This document shows, piece after piece, positions 47,771 to 62,273 of a stretch of DNA of 64,000 bases. How positions within the stretch are numbered: position 1 is the first letter of the stretch; each line of letters opens with the position of its first letter. Under the pieces are notes generated by a model. The model made no database searches. It saw only the letters and a list, made by a program, of their open reading frames with translations, and was not told the origin of the DNA. Made by a program: the position numbers and the translations under genes. The DNA is from Sisyra terminalis (lineage: Eukaryota; Arthropoda; Insecta; Neuroptera; Sisyridae): contig OY292274.1 of assembly GCA_958496175.1 (NCBI GenBank), forward strand, positions 60,522,630-60,586,629. Direction: 5' to 3'.

Positions 47771-50700
47771 TTTGGTGCATTCCTTTTCACCTCCTTAACT
47801 TCCCGATTTAATTTCCCAGGGATCTAGCCATTAAATGCAAGATTTTTTTATGCATAATTGTTAAGGATGATTCAGTTAATAAAACTCATTTTAATTTTAT
47901 CGAAAAAAATCATCCCTTATATCCTTTTTTTGCTCTTGAAAATTGTCCTTTTTGAAACTTCAAAACGGTATTGCGGGGGTCCTTTTGCACACAGGACCAA
48001 AAAAATTTCACATTACGTCTCACTTAAGGTCATTTAACAGTAATCCGTTGATAAAGTTAGTCCTTATAAGGGAAAGCCACCCCTCGAAAACGACCAATTT
48101 TAAGGCAAATTTGGTGCATTCCTTTTCACCACCTTAACTTCCCGATTTAATTTCCAAAGGATCTCGGCATTAAATGCAATATTTGTTTATGCATAATTGT
48201 TAAGGATGATTCAGTTAATAAAACTCGTTTAATTTTATCGAAAAAAATCATCCCTTATATCCTTTTTTTGCTTTTGAAAATTGTCCTTTTTGTAACTTCA
48301 AAACGGTATTGCGGGTGTCCTTTTGCACACAGGACAAAATTTTTTTCACATTACGTCTCACTTAAGGTCATTTAACAGTAATCCGTTGATAAAGTTAGTC
48401 CTTATAAGGGAAAGCCACCTCTCGAAAACGACCAATTTTAAGGCAAATTTGGTGCATTCCTTTTCACCTCCTTAACTTCCCGATTTAATTTCCCAGGAAT
48501 CTAGCCATTAAATGCAAGATTTTTTTATGCATAATTGTTGAGGATGATTCAGTTAAAAAAACTCATTTTAATTTTATCGAAAAAAATCATCCCTTATATC
48601 CTTTTTTTGCTCTTGAAAATTGTCCTTTTTGAAACTTCAAAACGGTATTGCGGGTGTCCTTTTGCCCACAGGACAAAAATTTTTTCACATTACGTCTCAC
48701 GTAAGGTAATTGTTCAATAATCCGTTGATAAAGTTAGTCCTTATAAGGGAAAGCCACCCCTCGAAAACGACCAATTTTAAGGCAAATTTGATGCATTCCT
48801 TTTCACCTCCTTAACTTCCCGATTTAATTTCCCAGGGATCTAGCCATTAAATGCAAGATTTTTTTATGCATAATTGTTGAGGATGATTCAGTTAATAAAA
48901 CTCATTTTAATTTTATCGAAAAAAATCATCCCTTATATCCTTTTTTTGCTCTTGAAAATTGTCCTTTTTGAAACTTCAAAACGGTATTGCGGGGGTCCTT
49001 TTGCACACAGGACAAAAAAAATTTCACATTACGTCTCACTTAAGGTCATTTAACAGTAATCCGTTGTTAAAGTTAGTCCTTATAAGGGAAAGCCACCCCT
49101 CGAAAACGACCAATTTTAAGGCAAATTTGGTGCATTCCTTTTCACCTCCTTAACTTCCCGATTTAATTTCCCAGGAATCTAGCCATTAAATGCAAGATTT
49201 TTTTATGCATAATTGTTTAGGATGATTCAGTTAATAAAACTCATTTTAATTTTATCGAAAAAAATCATCCCTTATATCCTTTTTTTGCTCTTGAAAATTG
49301 TCCTTTTTGAAACTTCAAAACGGTATTGCGGGGGTCCTTTTGCACACAGGACAAAAAAAATTTCACATTACGTCTCACTTAAGGTCATTTAACAGTAATC
49401 CGTTGTTAAAGTTAGTCCTTATAAGGGAAAGCCTCCCCTCGAAAACGACCAATTTTAAGGCAAATTTGGTGCATTCCTTTTCACCACCTTAACTTCCCGA
49501 TTTAATTTCCAAAGGATCTCGGCATTAAATGCAAGATTTTTTTATGCATAATTGTTGAGGATGATTCAGTTAATATAACTCATTTTAATTTTATCGAAAA
49601 AAACATCCCTTATATCCTTTTTTTGCTCTTGAAAATTGTCCTTTTTGAAACTTCAAAACGGTATTGCGGGGGTCCTTTTGCACACAGGACCAAAAAAATT
49701 TCACATTACGTCTCACTTAAGGTCATTTAACAGTAATCCGTTGATAAAGTTAGTCCTTATAGGGGGAAAGCCACCCCTCGAAAACGACCAATTATAAGGC
49801 AAATTTGGTGCATTCCTTTTCACCACCTTAACTTCCCGATTTAATTTCCCAGGGATCTAGCCATTAAATGCAAGATTTTTTTATGCATAATTGTTGAGGA
49901 TGATTCAGTTAATAAAACTCATTTTAATTATATCGAAAAAAACATCCCTTATATCCTTTTTTTGCTCTTGAAAATTGTCCTTTTTGTAACTTCAAAACGG
50001 TATTGCGGGTGTCCTTTTGCACACAGGACAAATTTTTTTTCACATTTCGTCTCACTTAAGGTCATTTAACAGTAATCCGTTGATAAAGTTAGTCCTTATA
50101 AGGGAAAGCCTCCCCTCGAAAACGACCAATTTTAAGGCAAATTTGGTGCATTCCTTTTCACCTCCTTAACTTCCCGATTTAATTTCCCAAGGATCTGGCC
50201 ATTAAATGAAAGGTTTTTTTTTGCATAATTGTTAAGGATGATTCAGTTAACAAAACTCATTTTAATTTTATCGAAAAAAATCATCCCTTATATCCTTTTT
50301 TTGCTCTTGGAAATTGTCCTTTTTGAAACTTCAAAACGGTATTGCGGGGGTCCTTTTGCACACAGGACAAAAAAAATTTCACATTACGTCTCACTTAAGG
50401 TCATTTAACAGTAATCCGTTGATAAAGTTAGTCCTTATAAGGGAAAGCCACCCCTCGAAAACGACCAATTTTAAGGCAAATTTGGTGCATTCCTTTTCAC
50501 CACCTTAACTTCCCGATTTAATTTCCCAGGGATCTAGCCATTAAATGCAAGATTTTTTTATGCATAATTGTTGAGGATGATTCTGTTAATAAAACTCATT
50601 TTAATTTTATCGAAAAAATCATCCCTTATATCCTTTTTTTGCTCTTGAAAATTGTCCTTTTTGAAACTTCAAAACGGTATTGCGGGTGTCCTTTTGCACA

Positions 50701-51541
50701 CAGGACAAAATTTTTTTCACATTTCGTCTCACGTAAGGTCATTTAACAGTAATCCGTTGATAAAGTTAGTCCTTATAAGGGAAAGCCTCCCCTCGAAAAC
50801 GACCAATTTTATGGCAAATTTGGTGCATTCCTTTTCACCTCCTTAACTTCCCGATTTAATTTCCCAAAGATCTGGCCATTAAATGAAAGGTTTTTTTTTG
50901 CATAATTGTTAAGGATGATTCAGTTAACAAAACTAATTTTAATTTTATCGAAAAAAACATCCCTTATATCCTTTTTTTGCTCTTGAAAATTGTCCTTTTT
51001 GTAACTTCAAAACGGTATTGCGGGTGTCCTTTTGCACACAGGACAAAATTTTTTTCACATTTCGTCTCACTTAAGGTCATTTAACAGTAATCCGTTGATA
51101 AAGTTAGTCCTTATAAGGGAAAGCCTCCCCTCGAAAACGACCAATTTTAAGGCAAATTTGGTGCATTCCTTTTCACCTCCTTATCTTCCCGATTTAATTT
51201 CCCAAGGATCTGGCCATTAAATGGAAGGTTTTTTTTTGCATAATTGTTAAGGATGATTCAGTTAACAAAACTCATTTTAAGTTTATCGAAAAAAACATCC
51301 CTTATATCCTTTTTTTGCTCTTGAAAATTGTCCTTTTTGTAACTTCAAAACGGTATTGCGGGTGTCCTTTTGCACACAGGACAAAATTTTTTTCACATTC
51401 CGTCTCACTTAAGGTCATTTAACAGTAATCCGTTGATAAAGTTAGTCCTTATAAGGGAAAGCCACCCCTCGAAAACGACCAATTTTAAGGCAAATTTGGT
51501 GCATTCCTTTTCACCTCCTTAACTTCCCGATTTAATTTCCC
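47771..51541. repeat. Higher-order block, copy 2
   Basis: Near-identical partner of the block 4,661 bp upstream. The few differences I noticed are single bases, for example ATTGTTT at 49208 against ATTGTTG at 44547. The match ends where copy 1 continues with the CAGGGATCTAGCC variant and copy 2 with CAAGGATCTGGCC. Confidence 0.85.
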
Positions 51542-53820
51542 AAGGATCTGGCCATTAAATGAAAGGTTTTTTTTTTGCATAATTGTTAAGGATGATTCAG
51601 TTAACAAAACTCATTTTAATTTTATCGAAAAAAACATCCCTTATATCCTTTTTTTGCTCTTGAAAATTGTCCTTTTTGTAACTTCAAAACGGTATTGCGG
51701 GTGTCCTTTTGCACACAGGACAAATTTTTTTTCACATTTCGTCTCACTTAAGGTCATTTAACAGTAATCCGTTGATAAAGTTAGTCCTTATAAGGTCTCC
51801 CAGGGATCTAGCCATTAAATGCAATATTTGTTTATGCATTATTGTTAAGGATGATTCAGTTAATAAAACTCATTTTAATTTTATCGAAAAAAGTCATCCC
51901 TTATATCCTTTTTTTGCTCTTGAAAATTGTCCTTTTTGAAACTTCAAAACGGTATTGCGGGTGTCCTTTTGCACACAGGACAAAATTTTTTTCACATTTC
52001 GTCTCACTTTAGGTCATTTAACAGTAATCCGTTGATAAAGTTAGTCCTTATAAGGGAAAGCCTCCCCTCGAAAACGACCAATTTTAAGGCATATTTGGTG
52101 CATTCCTTTTCACCTCCTTAACTTCCCGATTTAATTTGCCAAGGATCTGGCCATTAAATGAAAGGTTTTTTTTTGCATAATTGTTAAGGATGATTCAGTT
52201 AACAAAACTCATTTTAATTTTATCGAAAAAAACATCCCTTATATCCTTTTTTTGCTCTTGAAAATTGTCCTTTTTGTAACTTCAAAACGGTATTGCGGGT
52301 GTCCTTTTGCACACAGGACAAAATTTTTTTCACATTTCGTCTCACTTAAGGTCATTTAACAGTAATCCGTTGATAAAGTTAGTCCTTATAAGGGAAAGCC
52401 ACCCCTCGAAAACGACCAATTTTAAGGCAAATTTGGTGCATTCCTTTTCACCTCCTTAACTTCCCGATTTAATTTCCCAAGGATCTGGCCATTAAATGAA
52501 AGGTTTTTTTTTGCATAATTGTTAAGGATGATTCAGTTAACAAAACTCATTTTAATTTTATCGAAAAAAACATCCCTTATATCCTTTTTTTGCTCTTGAA
52601 AATTGTCCTTTTTGTAACTTCAAAACGGTATTGCGGGTGTCCTTTTGCACACAGGACAAAATTTTTTTCACATTTCGTCTCACTTAAGGTCATTTAACAG
52701 TAATCCGTTGATAAAGTTAGTCCTTATAAGGGAAAGCCTCCCCTCGAAAACGACCAATTTTAAGGCAAATTTGGTGCATTCCTTTTCACCTCCTTAACTT
52801 CCCGATTTAATTTCCCAGGGATCTAGCCATTAAATGCAAGATTTTTTTATGCATAATTGTTGAGGATGATTCAGTTAATAAAACTCATTTTAATTTTATC
52901 GGAAAAAATCATCCCTTATATCCTTTTTTTGCTCTTGAAAATTGTCCTTTTTGAAACTTCAAAACGGTATTGCGGGGGTCCTTTTGCACACAGGACAAAA
53001 TAAATTTCACATTTCGTCTCACTTAAGGTCATTTAACAGTAATCCGTTGATAAAGTTAGTCCTTATAAGGGAAAGCCACCCCTCGAAAACGACCAATTTT
53101 AAGGCTAATTTGGTGCATTCCTTTTCACCACCTTAACTTCCCGATTTAATTTCCCAGGGATCTAGCCATTAAATGCAAGATTTTTTTATGCATAATTGTT
53201 GAGGATGATTCTGTTAATAAAACTCATTTTAATTTTATCGAAAAAAATCATCCCTTATATCCTTTTTTTGCTCTTGAAAATTGTCCTTTTTGAAACTTCA
53301 AAACGGTATTGCGGGTGTCCTTTTGCACACAGGACAAAAATTTTTTCACATTACGTCTCACGTAAGGTCATTTAGCAGTAATCCGTTGATAAAGTTAGTC
53401 CTTATAAGGGAAAGCCACCTCTCGAAAACGACCAATTTTAAGGCAAATTTGGTGCATTCCTTTTCACCTACTTAACTTCCCGATTTAATTTCCCAGGGAT
53501 CTAGCCATTAAATGCAATATTTGTTTATGCATAATTGTTAAGGATGATTCAGTTAATAAAACTCGTTTAATTTTATCGAAAAAAATCATCCCTTATATCC
53601 TTTTTTTGCTCTTGAGAATTGTCCTTTTTGTAACTTCAAAACGGTATTGTGGGTGTCCTTTTGCACACAGGACAAAATTTTTTTCACATTACGTCTCACG
53701 TAAGGTCATTGTTCTATAATCCGTTGATAAAGTTAGTCCTTATAAGGGAAAGCCACCCCTCGAAAACGACCAATTTTAAGGCAAATTTGGTGCATTCCTT
53801 TTCTCCTCCTTAACTTCCCG

Positions 53821-56800
53821 ATTTAATTTCCCAGGAATCTAGCCATTAAATGCAAGATTTTTTTATGCATAATTGTTGAGGATGATTCAGTTAATAAAAC
53901 TCATTTTAATTTTATCGAAAAAAATCATCCCTTATATCCTTTTTTTGCTCTTGAAAATTGTCCTTTTTGAATCTTCAAAACGGTATTGCGGGTGTCCTTT
54001 TGCACACAGGACAAAAATTTTTTCACATTACGTCTCACGTAAGGTAATTGTTCAATAATCCGTTGATAAAGTTAGTCCTTATAAGGGAAAGCCACCCCTC
54101 GAAAACGACCAATTTTAAGGCAAATTTGGTGCATTCCTTTTCACCTACTTAACTTCCCGATTTAATTTCCCAGGGATCTAGCCATTAAATGCAATATTTG
54201 TTTATGCATAATTGTTAAGGATGATTCAGTTAATAAAACTCGTTTAATTTTATCGAAAAAAATCATCCCTTATATCCTTTTTTTGCTCTTGAGAATTGTC
54301 CTTTTTGTAACTTCAAAACGGTATTGTGGGTGTCCTTTTGCACACAGGACAAAATTTTTTTCACATTACGTCTCACGTAAGGCCATTGTTCTATAATCCG
54401 TTGATAAAGTTAGTCCTTATAAGGGAAAGCCACCCCTCGAAAACGACCAATTTTAAGGCAAATTTGGTGCATTCCTTTTCACCTCCTTAACTTCCCGATT
54501 TAATTTCCCAAGGATCTGGCCATTAAATGAAAGGTTTTTTTTTGCATAATTGTTAAGGATGATTCAGTTAACAAAACTCATTTTAATTTTATCGAAAAAA
54601 ACATCCCTTATATCCTTTTTTTGCTCTTGAAAATTGTCCTTTTTGTAACTTCAAAACGGTATTGCGGGTGTCCTTTTGCACACAGGACAATTTTTTTTTC
54701 ACATTTCGTCTCACTTAAGGTCATTTTACAGTAATCCGTTGATAAAGTTAGTCCTTATAAGGTCTCCCAGGGATCTAGCCATTAAATGCAATATTTGTTT
54801 ATGCATTATTGTTAAGGATGATTCAGTTAATAAAACTCATTTTAATTTTATCGAAGAAAGTCATCCCTTATATCCTTTTTTTGCTCTTGAAAATTGTCCT
54901 TTTTGAAACTTCAAAACGGTATTGCGGGTGTCCTTTTGCACACAGGACAAAATTTTTTTCACATTTCGTCTCACTTTAGGTCATTTAACAGTAATCCGTT
55001 GATAAAGTTATTCCTTATAAGGGAAAGCCTCCCCTCGAAAACGACCAATTTTAAGGCATATTTGGTGCATTCCTTTTCACCTCCTTAACTTCCCGATTTA
55101 ATTTCCCAGGAATCTAGCCATTAAATGCAAGATTTTTTTATGCATAATTGTTGAGGATGATTCAGTTAATAAAACTCATTTTAATTTTATCGAAAAAAAT
55201 CATCCCTTATATCCTGTTTTTGCTCTTGAAAATTGTCCTTTTTGAAACTTCAAAACGGTATTGCGGGTGTCCTTTTGCACACAGGACAAAAATTTTTTCA
55301 CATTACGTCTCACGTAAGGTAATTGTTCAATAATCCGTTGATAAAGTTAGTCCTTATAAGGGAAAGCCACCCCTCGATAACGACCAATTTTAAGGCAAAT
55401 TTGGTGCATTCCTTTTCACCTACTTAACTTCCCGATTTAATTTCCCAGGGATCTAGCCATTAAATGCAATATTTGTTTATGCATAATTGTTAAGGATGAT
55501 TCAGTTAATAAAACTCGTTTAATTTTATCGAAAAAAATCATCCCTTATATCCTTTTTTTGCTCTTGAGAATTGTCCTTTTTGTAACTTCAAAACGGTATT
55601 GTGGGTGTCCTTTTGCACACAGGACAAAATTTTTTTCACATTACGTCTCACGTAAGGCCATTGTTCTATAATCCGTTGATAAAGTTAGTCCTTATAAGGG
55701 AAAGCCACCCCTCGAAAACGACCAATTTTAAGGCAAATTTGGTGCATTCCTTTTCACCTCCTTAACTTCCCGATTTAATTTCCCAAGGATCTGGCCATTA
55801 AATGAAAGGTTTTTTTTTGCATAATTGTTAAGGATGATTCAGTTAACAAAACTCATTTTAATTTTATCGAAAAAAACATCCCTTATATCCTTTTTTTGCT
55901 CTTGAAAATTGTCCTTTTTGTAACTTCAAAACGGTATTGCGGGTGTCCTTTTGCACACAGGACAAATTTTTTTTCACATTTCGTCTCACTTAAGGTCATT
56001 TAACAGTAATCCGTTGATAAAGTTAGTCCTTATAAGGTCTCCCAGGGATCTAGCCATTAAATGCAATATTTGTTTATGCATAATTGTTAAGGATGATTCA
56101 GTTAACAAAACTCATTTTAATTTTATCGAAAAAAACATCCCTTATATCCTTTTTTTGCTCTTGAAAATTGTCCTTTTTGTAACTTCAAAACGGTATTGCG
56201 GGTGTCCTTTTGCACACAGGACAAAAAAATTTTCACATTACGTCTCACGTAAGGTCATTTAGCAGTAATCCGTTGATAAAGTTAGTCCTTATAAGGGAAA
56301 GCCACCTCTCGAAAACGACCAATTTTAAGGCAAATTTGGTGCATTCCTTTTCACCTCCTTAACTTCCCGATTTAATTTCCCAGGAATCTAGCCATTAAAT
56401 GCAAGATTTTTTTATGCATAATTGTTGATGATGATTCAGTTAATAAAACTCATTTTAATTTTATCGAAAAAAATCATCCCTTATATCCTTTTTTTGCTCT
56501 TGAAAATTGTCCTTTTTGAAACTTCAAAACGGTATTGCGGGTGTCCTTTTGCACACAGGACAAAAATTTTTTCACATTACGTCTCACGTAAGGTAATTGT
56601 TCAATAATCCGTTGATAAAGTTAGTCCTTATAAGGGAAAGCCACCCCTCGAAAACGACCAATTTTAAGGCAAATTTGGTGCATTCCCTTTCACCTACTTA
56701 ACTTCCCGATTTAATTTCCCAGGGATCTAGCCATTAAATGCAATATTTGTTTATGCATAATTGTTAAGGATGATTCAGTTAACAAAACTAATTTTAATTT

Positions 56801-57433
56801 TATCGAAAAAAACATCCCTTATATCCTTTTTTTGCTCTTGAAAATTGTCCTTTTTGTAACTTCAAAACGGTATTGCGGGTGTCCTTTTGCACACAGGACA
56901 AAATTTTTTTCACATTTCGTCTCACTTAAGGTCATTTAACAGTAATCCGTTGATAAAGTTAGTCCTTATAAGGTCTCCCAGGGATCTAGCCATTAAATGC
57001 AATATTTGTTTATGCATAATTGTTAAGGATGATTCAGTTAACAAAACTCATTTTAATTTTATCGAAAAAAACATCCCTTATATCCTTTTTTTGCTCTTGA
57101 AAATTGTCCTTTTTGTAACTTCAAAACGGTATTGCGGGTGTCCTTTTGCACACAGGACAAAAAAATTTTCACATTACGTCTCACGTAAGGTCATTTAGCA
57201 GTAATCCGTTGATAAAGTTAGTCCTTATAAGGGAAAGCCACCTCTCGAAAACGACCAATTTTAAGGCAAATTTGGTGCATTCCTTTTCACCTCCTTAACT
57301 TCCCGATTTAATTTCCCAGGAATCTAGCCATTAAATGCAAGATTTTTTTATGCATAATTGTTGATGATGATTCAGTTAATAAAACTCATTTTAATTTTAT
57401 CGAAAAAAATCATCCCTTATATCCTTTTTTTGC
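53821..57433. repeat. Local 1,275-bp and 936-bp tandem duplications
   Basis: 53821-54790 recurs at 55096-56065, a shift of 1,275 bp (three monomers plus one deletion unit). About 55855-56497 recurs at 56791-57433, a shift of 936 bp (two monomers plus one deletion unit). Diagnostic variants such as TTGTGGGTGTCC and GTTCTATAATCCG travel with the blocks. Confidence 0.8.
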
Positions 57434-57664
57434 TCTTGAGAATTGTCCTTTTTGTAACTTCAAAACGGTATTGTGGGTGTCCTTTTGCACACAGGACAAA
57501 ATTTTTTTCACATTACGTCTCACGTAAGGCCATTGTTCTATAATCCGTTGATAAAGTTAGTCCTTATAAGGGAAAGCCACCCCTCGAAAACGACCAATTT
57601 TAAGGCAAATTTGGTGCATTCCTTTTCACCTCCTTTACTTCCCGATTTAATTTCCCAGGAATCT

Positions 57665-58963
57665 AGCCATTAAATGCAAGATTTTTTTATGCATAATTGT
57701 TGAGGATGATTCAGTTAATAAAACTCATTTTAATTTTATCGAAAAAAATCATCCCTTATATCCTTTTTTTGCTCTTGATGATTGTCCTTTTTGAAACTTC
57801 AAAACGGTATTGCGGGGGTCCTTTTGCACACAGGACAAAAAAAATTTCACATTACGTCTCACTTAAGGTCATTTAACAGTAATCCGTTGTTAAAGTTAGT
57901 CCTTATAAGGGAAAGCCACCCCTCGAAAACGACCAATTTTAAGTCAAATTTGGTGCATTCCTTTTCACCTCCTTATCTTCCCGATTTAATTTCCCAAGGA
58001 TCTGGCCATTAAATGAAAGGTTTTTTTTTGCATAATTGTTAAGGATGATTCAGTTAACAAAACTCATTTTAAGTTTATCGAAAAAAACATCCCTTATATC
58101 CTTTTTTTGCTCTTGAAAATTGTCCTTTTTGTAACTTCTAAACGGTATTGCGGGTGTCCTTTTGCACACAGGACAAAATTTTTTTCACATTTCGTCTCAC
58201 TTAAGGTCATTTAACAGTAATCCGTTGATAAAGTTAGTCCTTATAAGGGAAAGCCACCCCTCGAAAACGACCAATTTTAAGGCAAATTTGGTGCAATCCT
58301 TTTCACCTCCTTAACTTCCCGATTTAATTTCCCTGGAATCTAGCCATTAAATGCAAGATTTATTTATGCATAATTGTTGAGGATGATTCAGTTAATAAAA
58401 CTCATTTTAATTTTATCGAAAAAAATCATCCCTTATATCCTTTTTTTGCTCTTGAAAATTGTCCTTTTTGAAACTTCAAAACGGTATTGCGGGGGTCCTT
58501 TTGCACACAGGACAAAAAAAATTTCACATTACGTCTCACTTAAGGTCATTTAACAGTAATCCGTTGTTAAAGTTAGTCCTTATAAGGGAAAGCCACCCCT
58601 CGAAAACGACCAATTTTAAGTCAAATTTGGTGCATTCCTTTTCACCTCCTTATCTTCCCGATTTAATTTCCCAAGGATCTGGCCATTAAATGAAAGGTTT
58701 TTTTTTGCATAATTGTTAAGGATGATTCAGTTAACAAAACTCATTTTAAGTTTATCGAAAAAAACATCCCTTATATCCTTTTTTTGCTCTTGAAAATTGT
58801 CCTTTTAGTAACTTCTAAACGGTATTGCGGGTGTCCTTTTGCACACAGGACAAAATTTTTTTCACATTTCGTCTCACTTAAGGTCATTTAACAGTAATCC
58901 GTTGATAAAGTTAGTCCTTATAAGGGAAAGCAACCCCTCGAAAACGACCAATTTTAAGGCAAA
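57665..58963. repeat. 677-bp dimer duplication
   Basis: 57665-58286 recurs at 58342-58963, a two-monomer shift. Both copies carry the rare variants TTTTAAGTCAAATT and CTTCTAAACGG, which I did not see elsewhere in the array. This argues for a recent event. Confidence 0.8.
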
Positions 58964-59489
58964 TTTGGTGCATTCCTTTTCACCTCCTTAACTTCCCGAT
59001 TTAATTTCCCAAGGATCTGGCCATTAAATGAAAGGTTTTTTTTTGCTTAATTGTTAAGGATGATTCAGTTAACAAAACTCATTTTAATTTTATCGAAAAA
59101 AACATCCCTTATATCCTTTTTTTGCTCTTGAAAATTGTCCTTTTTGTAACTTCAAAACGGTATTGCGGGTGTCCTTTTGCACACAGGACAAATTTTTTTC
59201 ACATTTCGTCTCACTTAAGGTCATTTAACAGTAATCCGTTGATAAAGTTAGTCCTTATAAGGGAAAGCCACCCCTCGAAAACGACCAATTTTAAGGCAAA
59301 TTTGGTGCATTCCTTTTCACCTCCTTAACTTCCCGATTTAATTTCCCAAGGATCTGGCCATTAAATGAAAGGTTTTTTTATGCATAATTGTTGAGGATGA
59401 TTCAGTTAATAAAACTCATTTTAATTTTATCGGAAAAAATCATCCCTTATATCCTTTTTTTGCTCTTGAAAATTGTCCTTTTTGTAACT

Positions 59490-62273
59490 TCAAAACGGTA
59501 TTGCGGGTGTCCTTTTGCACACAGGACAAAATTTTTTTCACATTTCGTCTCACTTAAGGTCATTTAACAGTAATCCGTTGATAAAGTTAGTCCTTATAAG
59601 GGAAAGCCTCCCCTCGAAAACGACCAATTTTAAGGCAAATTTGGTGCATTCCTTTTCACCTCCTTATCTTCCCGATTTAATTTCCCAAGGATCTGGCCAT
59701 TAAATGGAAGGTTTTTTTTTGCATAATTGTTAAGGATGATTCAGTTAACAAAACTCATTTTAAGTTTATCGAAAAAAACATCCCTTATATCCTTTTTTTG
59801 CTCTTGAAAATTGTCCTTTTTGTAACTTCAAAACGGTATTGCGGGTGTCCTTTTGCACACAGGACAAAATTTTTTTCACATTCCGTCTCACTTAAGGTCA
59901 TTTAACAGTAATCCGTTGATAAAGTTAGTCCTTATAAGGGAAAGCCACCCCTCGAAAACGACCAATTTTAAGGCAAATTTGGTGCATTCCTTTTCACCTC
60001 CTTAACTTCCCGATTTAATTTCCCAAGGATCTGGCCATTAAATGAAAGGTTTTTTTTTGCATAATTGTTAAGGATGATTCAGTTAACAAAACTCATTTTA
60101 ATTTTATCGAAAAAAACATCCCTTATATCCTTTTTTTGCTCTTGAAAATTGTCCTTTTTGTAACTTCAAAACGGTATTGCGGGTGTCCTTTTGCACACAG
60201 GACAAAATTTTTTTCACATTTCGTCTCACTTAAGGTCATTTAACAGTAATCCGTTGATAAAGTTAGTCCTTATAAGGGAAGGCCTCCCCTCGAAAACGAC
60301 CAATTTTAAGGCAAATTTGGTGCATTCCTTTTCACCTCCTTAACTTCCCGATTTAATTTCCCAGGGATCTAGCCATTAAATGCAAGATTTTTTTATGCAT
60401 AATTGTTGAGGATGATTCAGTTAATAAAACTCATTTTAATTTTATCGGAAAAAATCATCCCTTATATCCTTTTTTTGCTCTTGAAAATTGTCCTTTTTGA
60501 AACTTCAAAACGGTATTGCGTGGGTCCTTTTGCACACAGGACAAAAAAAATTTCATATTTCGTCTCACTTAAGGTCATTTAACAGTAATCCGTTGATAAA
60601 GTTAGTCCTTATAAGGGAAAGCCACCCCTCGAAAACGACCAATTTTAAGGCTAATTTGGTGCATTCCTTTTCACCACCTTAACTTCCCGATTTAATTTCC
60701 CAGGGATCTAGCCATTAAATGCAAGATTTTTTTATGCATAATTGTTGAGGATGATTCTGTTAATAAAACTCATTTTAATTTTATCGAAAAAAATCATCCC
60801 TTATATCCTTTTTTTGCTCTTGAAAATTGTCCTTTTTGAAACTTCAATACGGTATTGCGGGTGTCCTTTTGCACACAGGACAAAAAAATTTTCACATTAC
60901 GTCTCACGTAAGGTCATTTAGCAGTAATCCGTTGATAAAGTTAGTCCTTATAAGGGAAAGCCACCTCTCGAAAACGACCAATTTTAAGGCAAATTTGGTG
61001 CATTCCTTTTCACCTCCTTAACTTCCCGATTTAATTTCCCAGGAATCTAGCCATTAAATGCAAGATTTTTTTATGCATAATTGTTGAGGATGATTCAGTT
61101 AAAAAAACTCATTTTAATTTTATCGAAAAAAATCATCCCTTATATCCTTTTTTTGCTCTTGAAAATTGTCCTTTTTGAAACTTCAAAACGGTATTGCGGG
61201 TGTCCTTTTGCACACAGGACAAAATTTTTTTCACATTTCGTCTCACTTAAGGTCATTTAACAGTAATCCGTTGATAAAGTTAGTCCTTATAAGGGAAAGC
61301 CTCCCCTCGAAAACGACCAATTTTAAGGCAAATTTGGTGCATTCCTTTTCACCTCCTTATCTTCCCGATTTAATTTCCCAAGGATCTGGCCATTAAATGG
61401 AAGGTTTTTTTTTGCATAATTGTTAAGGATGATTCAGTTAACAAAACTCATTTTAAGTTTATCGAAAAAAACATCCCTTATATCCTTTTTTTGCTCTTGA
61501 AAATTGTCCTTTTTGTAACTTCAAAACGGTATTGCGGGTGTCCTTTTGCACACAGGACAAAATTTTTTTCACATTCCGTCTCACTTAAGGTCATTTAACA
61601 GTAATCCGTTGATAAAGTTAGTCCTTATAAGGGAAAGCCACCCCTCGAAAACGACCAATTTTAAGGCAAATTTGGTGCATTCCTTTTCACCTCCTTAACT
61701 TCCCGATTTAATTTCCCAAGGATCTGGCCATTAAATGAAAGGTTTTTTTTTGCATAATTGTTAAGGATGATTCAGTTAACAAAACTCATTTTAATTTTAT
61801 CGAAAAAAACATCCCTTATATCCTTTTTTTGCTCTTGAAAATTGTCCTTTTTGTAACTTCAAAACGGTATTGCGGGTGTCCTTTTGCACACAGGACAAAA
61901 TTTTTTTCACATTTCGTCTCACTTAAGGTCATTTAACAGTAATCCGTTGATAAAGTTAGTCCTTATAAGGGAAGGCCTCCCCTCGAAAACGACCAATTTT
62001 AAGGCAAATTTGGTGCATTCCTTTTCACCTCCTTAACTTCCCGATTTAATTTCCCAGGGATCTAGCCATTAAATGCAAGATTTTTTTATGCATAATTGTT
62101 GAGGATGATTCAGTTAATAAAACTCATTTTAATTTTATCGGAAAAAATCATCCCTTATATCCTTTTTTTGCTCTTGAAAATTGTCCTTTTTGAAACTTCA
62201 AAACGGTATTGCGTGGGTCCTTTTGCACACAGGACAAAAAAAATTTCATATTTCGTCTCACTTAAGGTCATTT
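59490..62273. repeat. 1,693-bp pentamer duplication
   Basis: 59490-60580 recurs at 61183-62273, shifted by five monomers. Shared rare variants are GGGAAGGCCTCC, ATTGCGTGGGTCC and TTTCATATTTCG. Beyond 62273 the copies part at ATTTAACAG against ATTTAGCAG. Confidence 0.8.

Noticed and set aside
55951..57198. Two 103-codon open frames crossing deletion monomers
   Set aside because: Also TTG-started. The longer frame arises because the 260-bp deletion removes a stop. No sign of coding selection.
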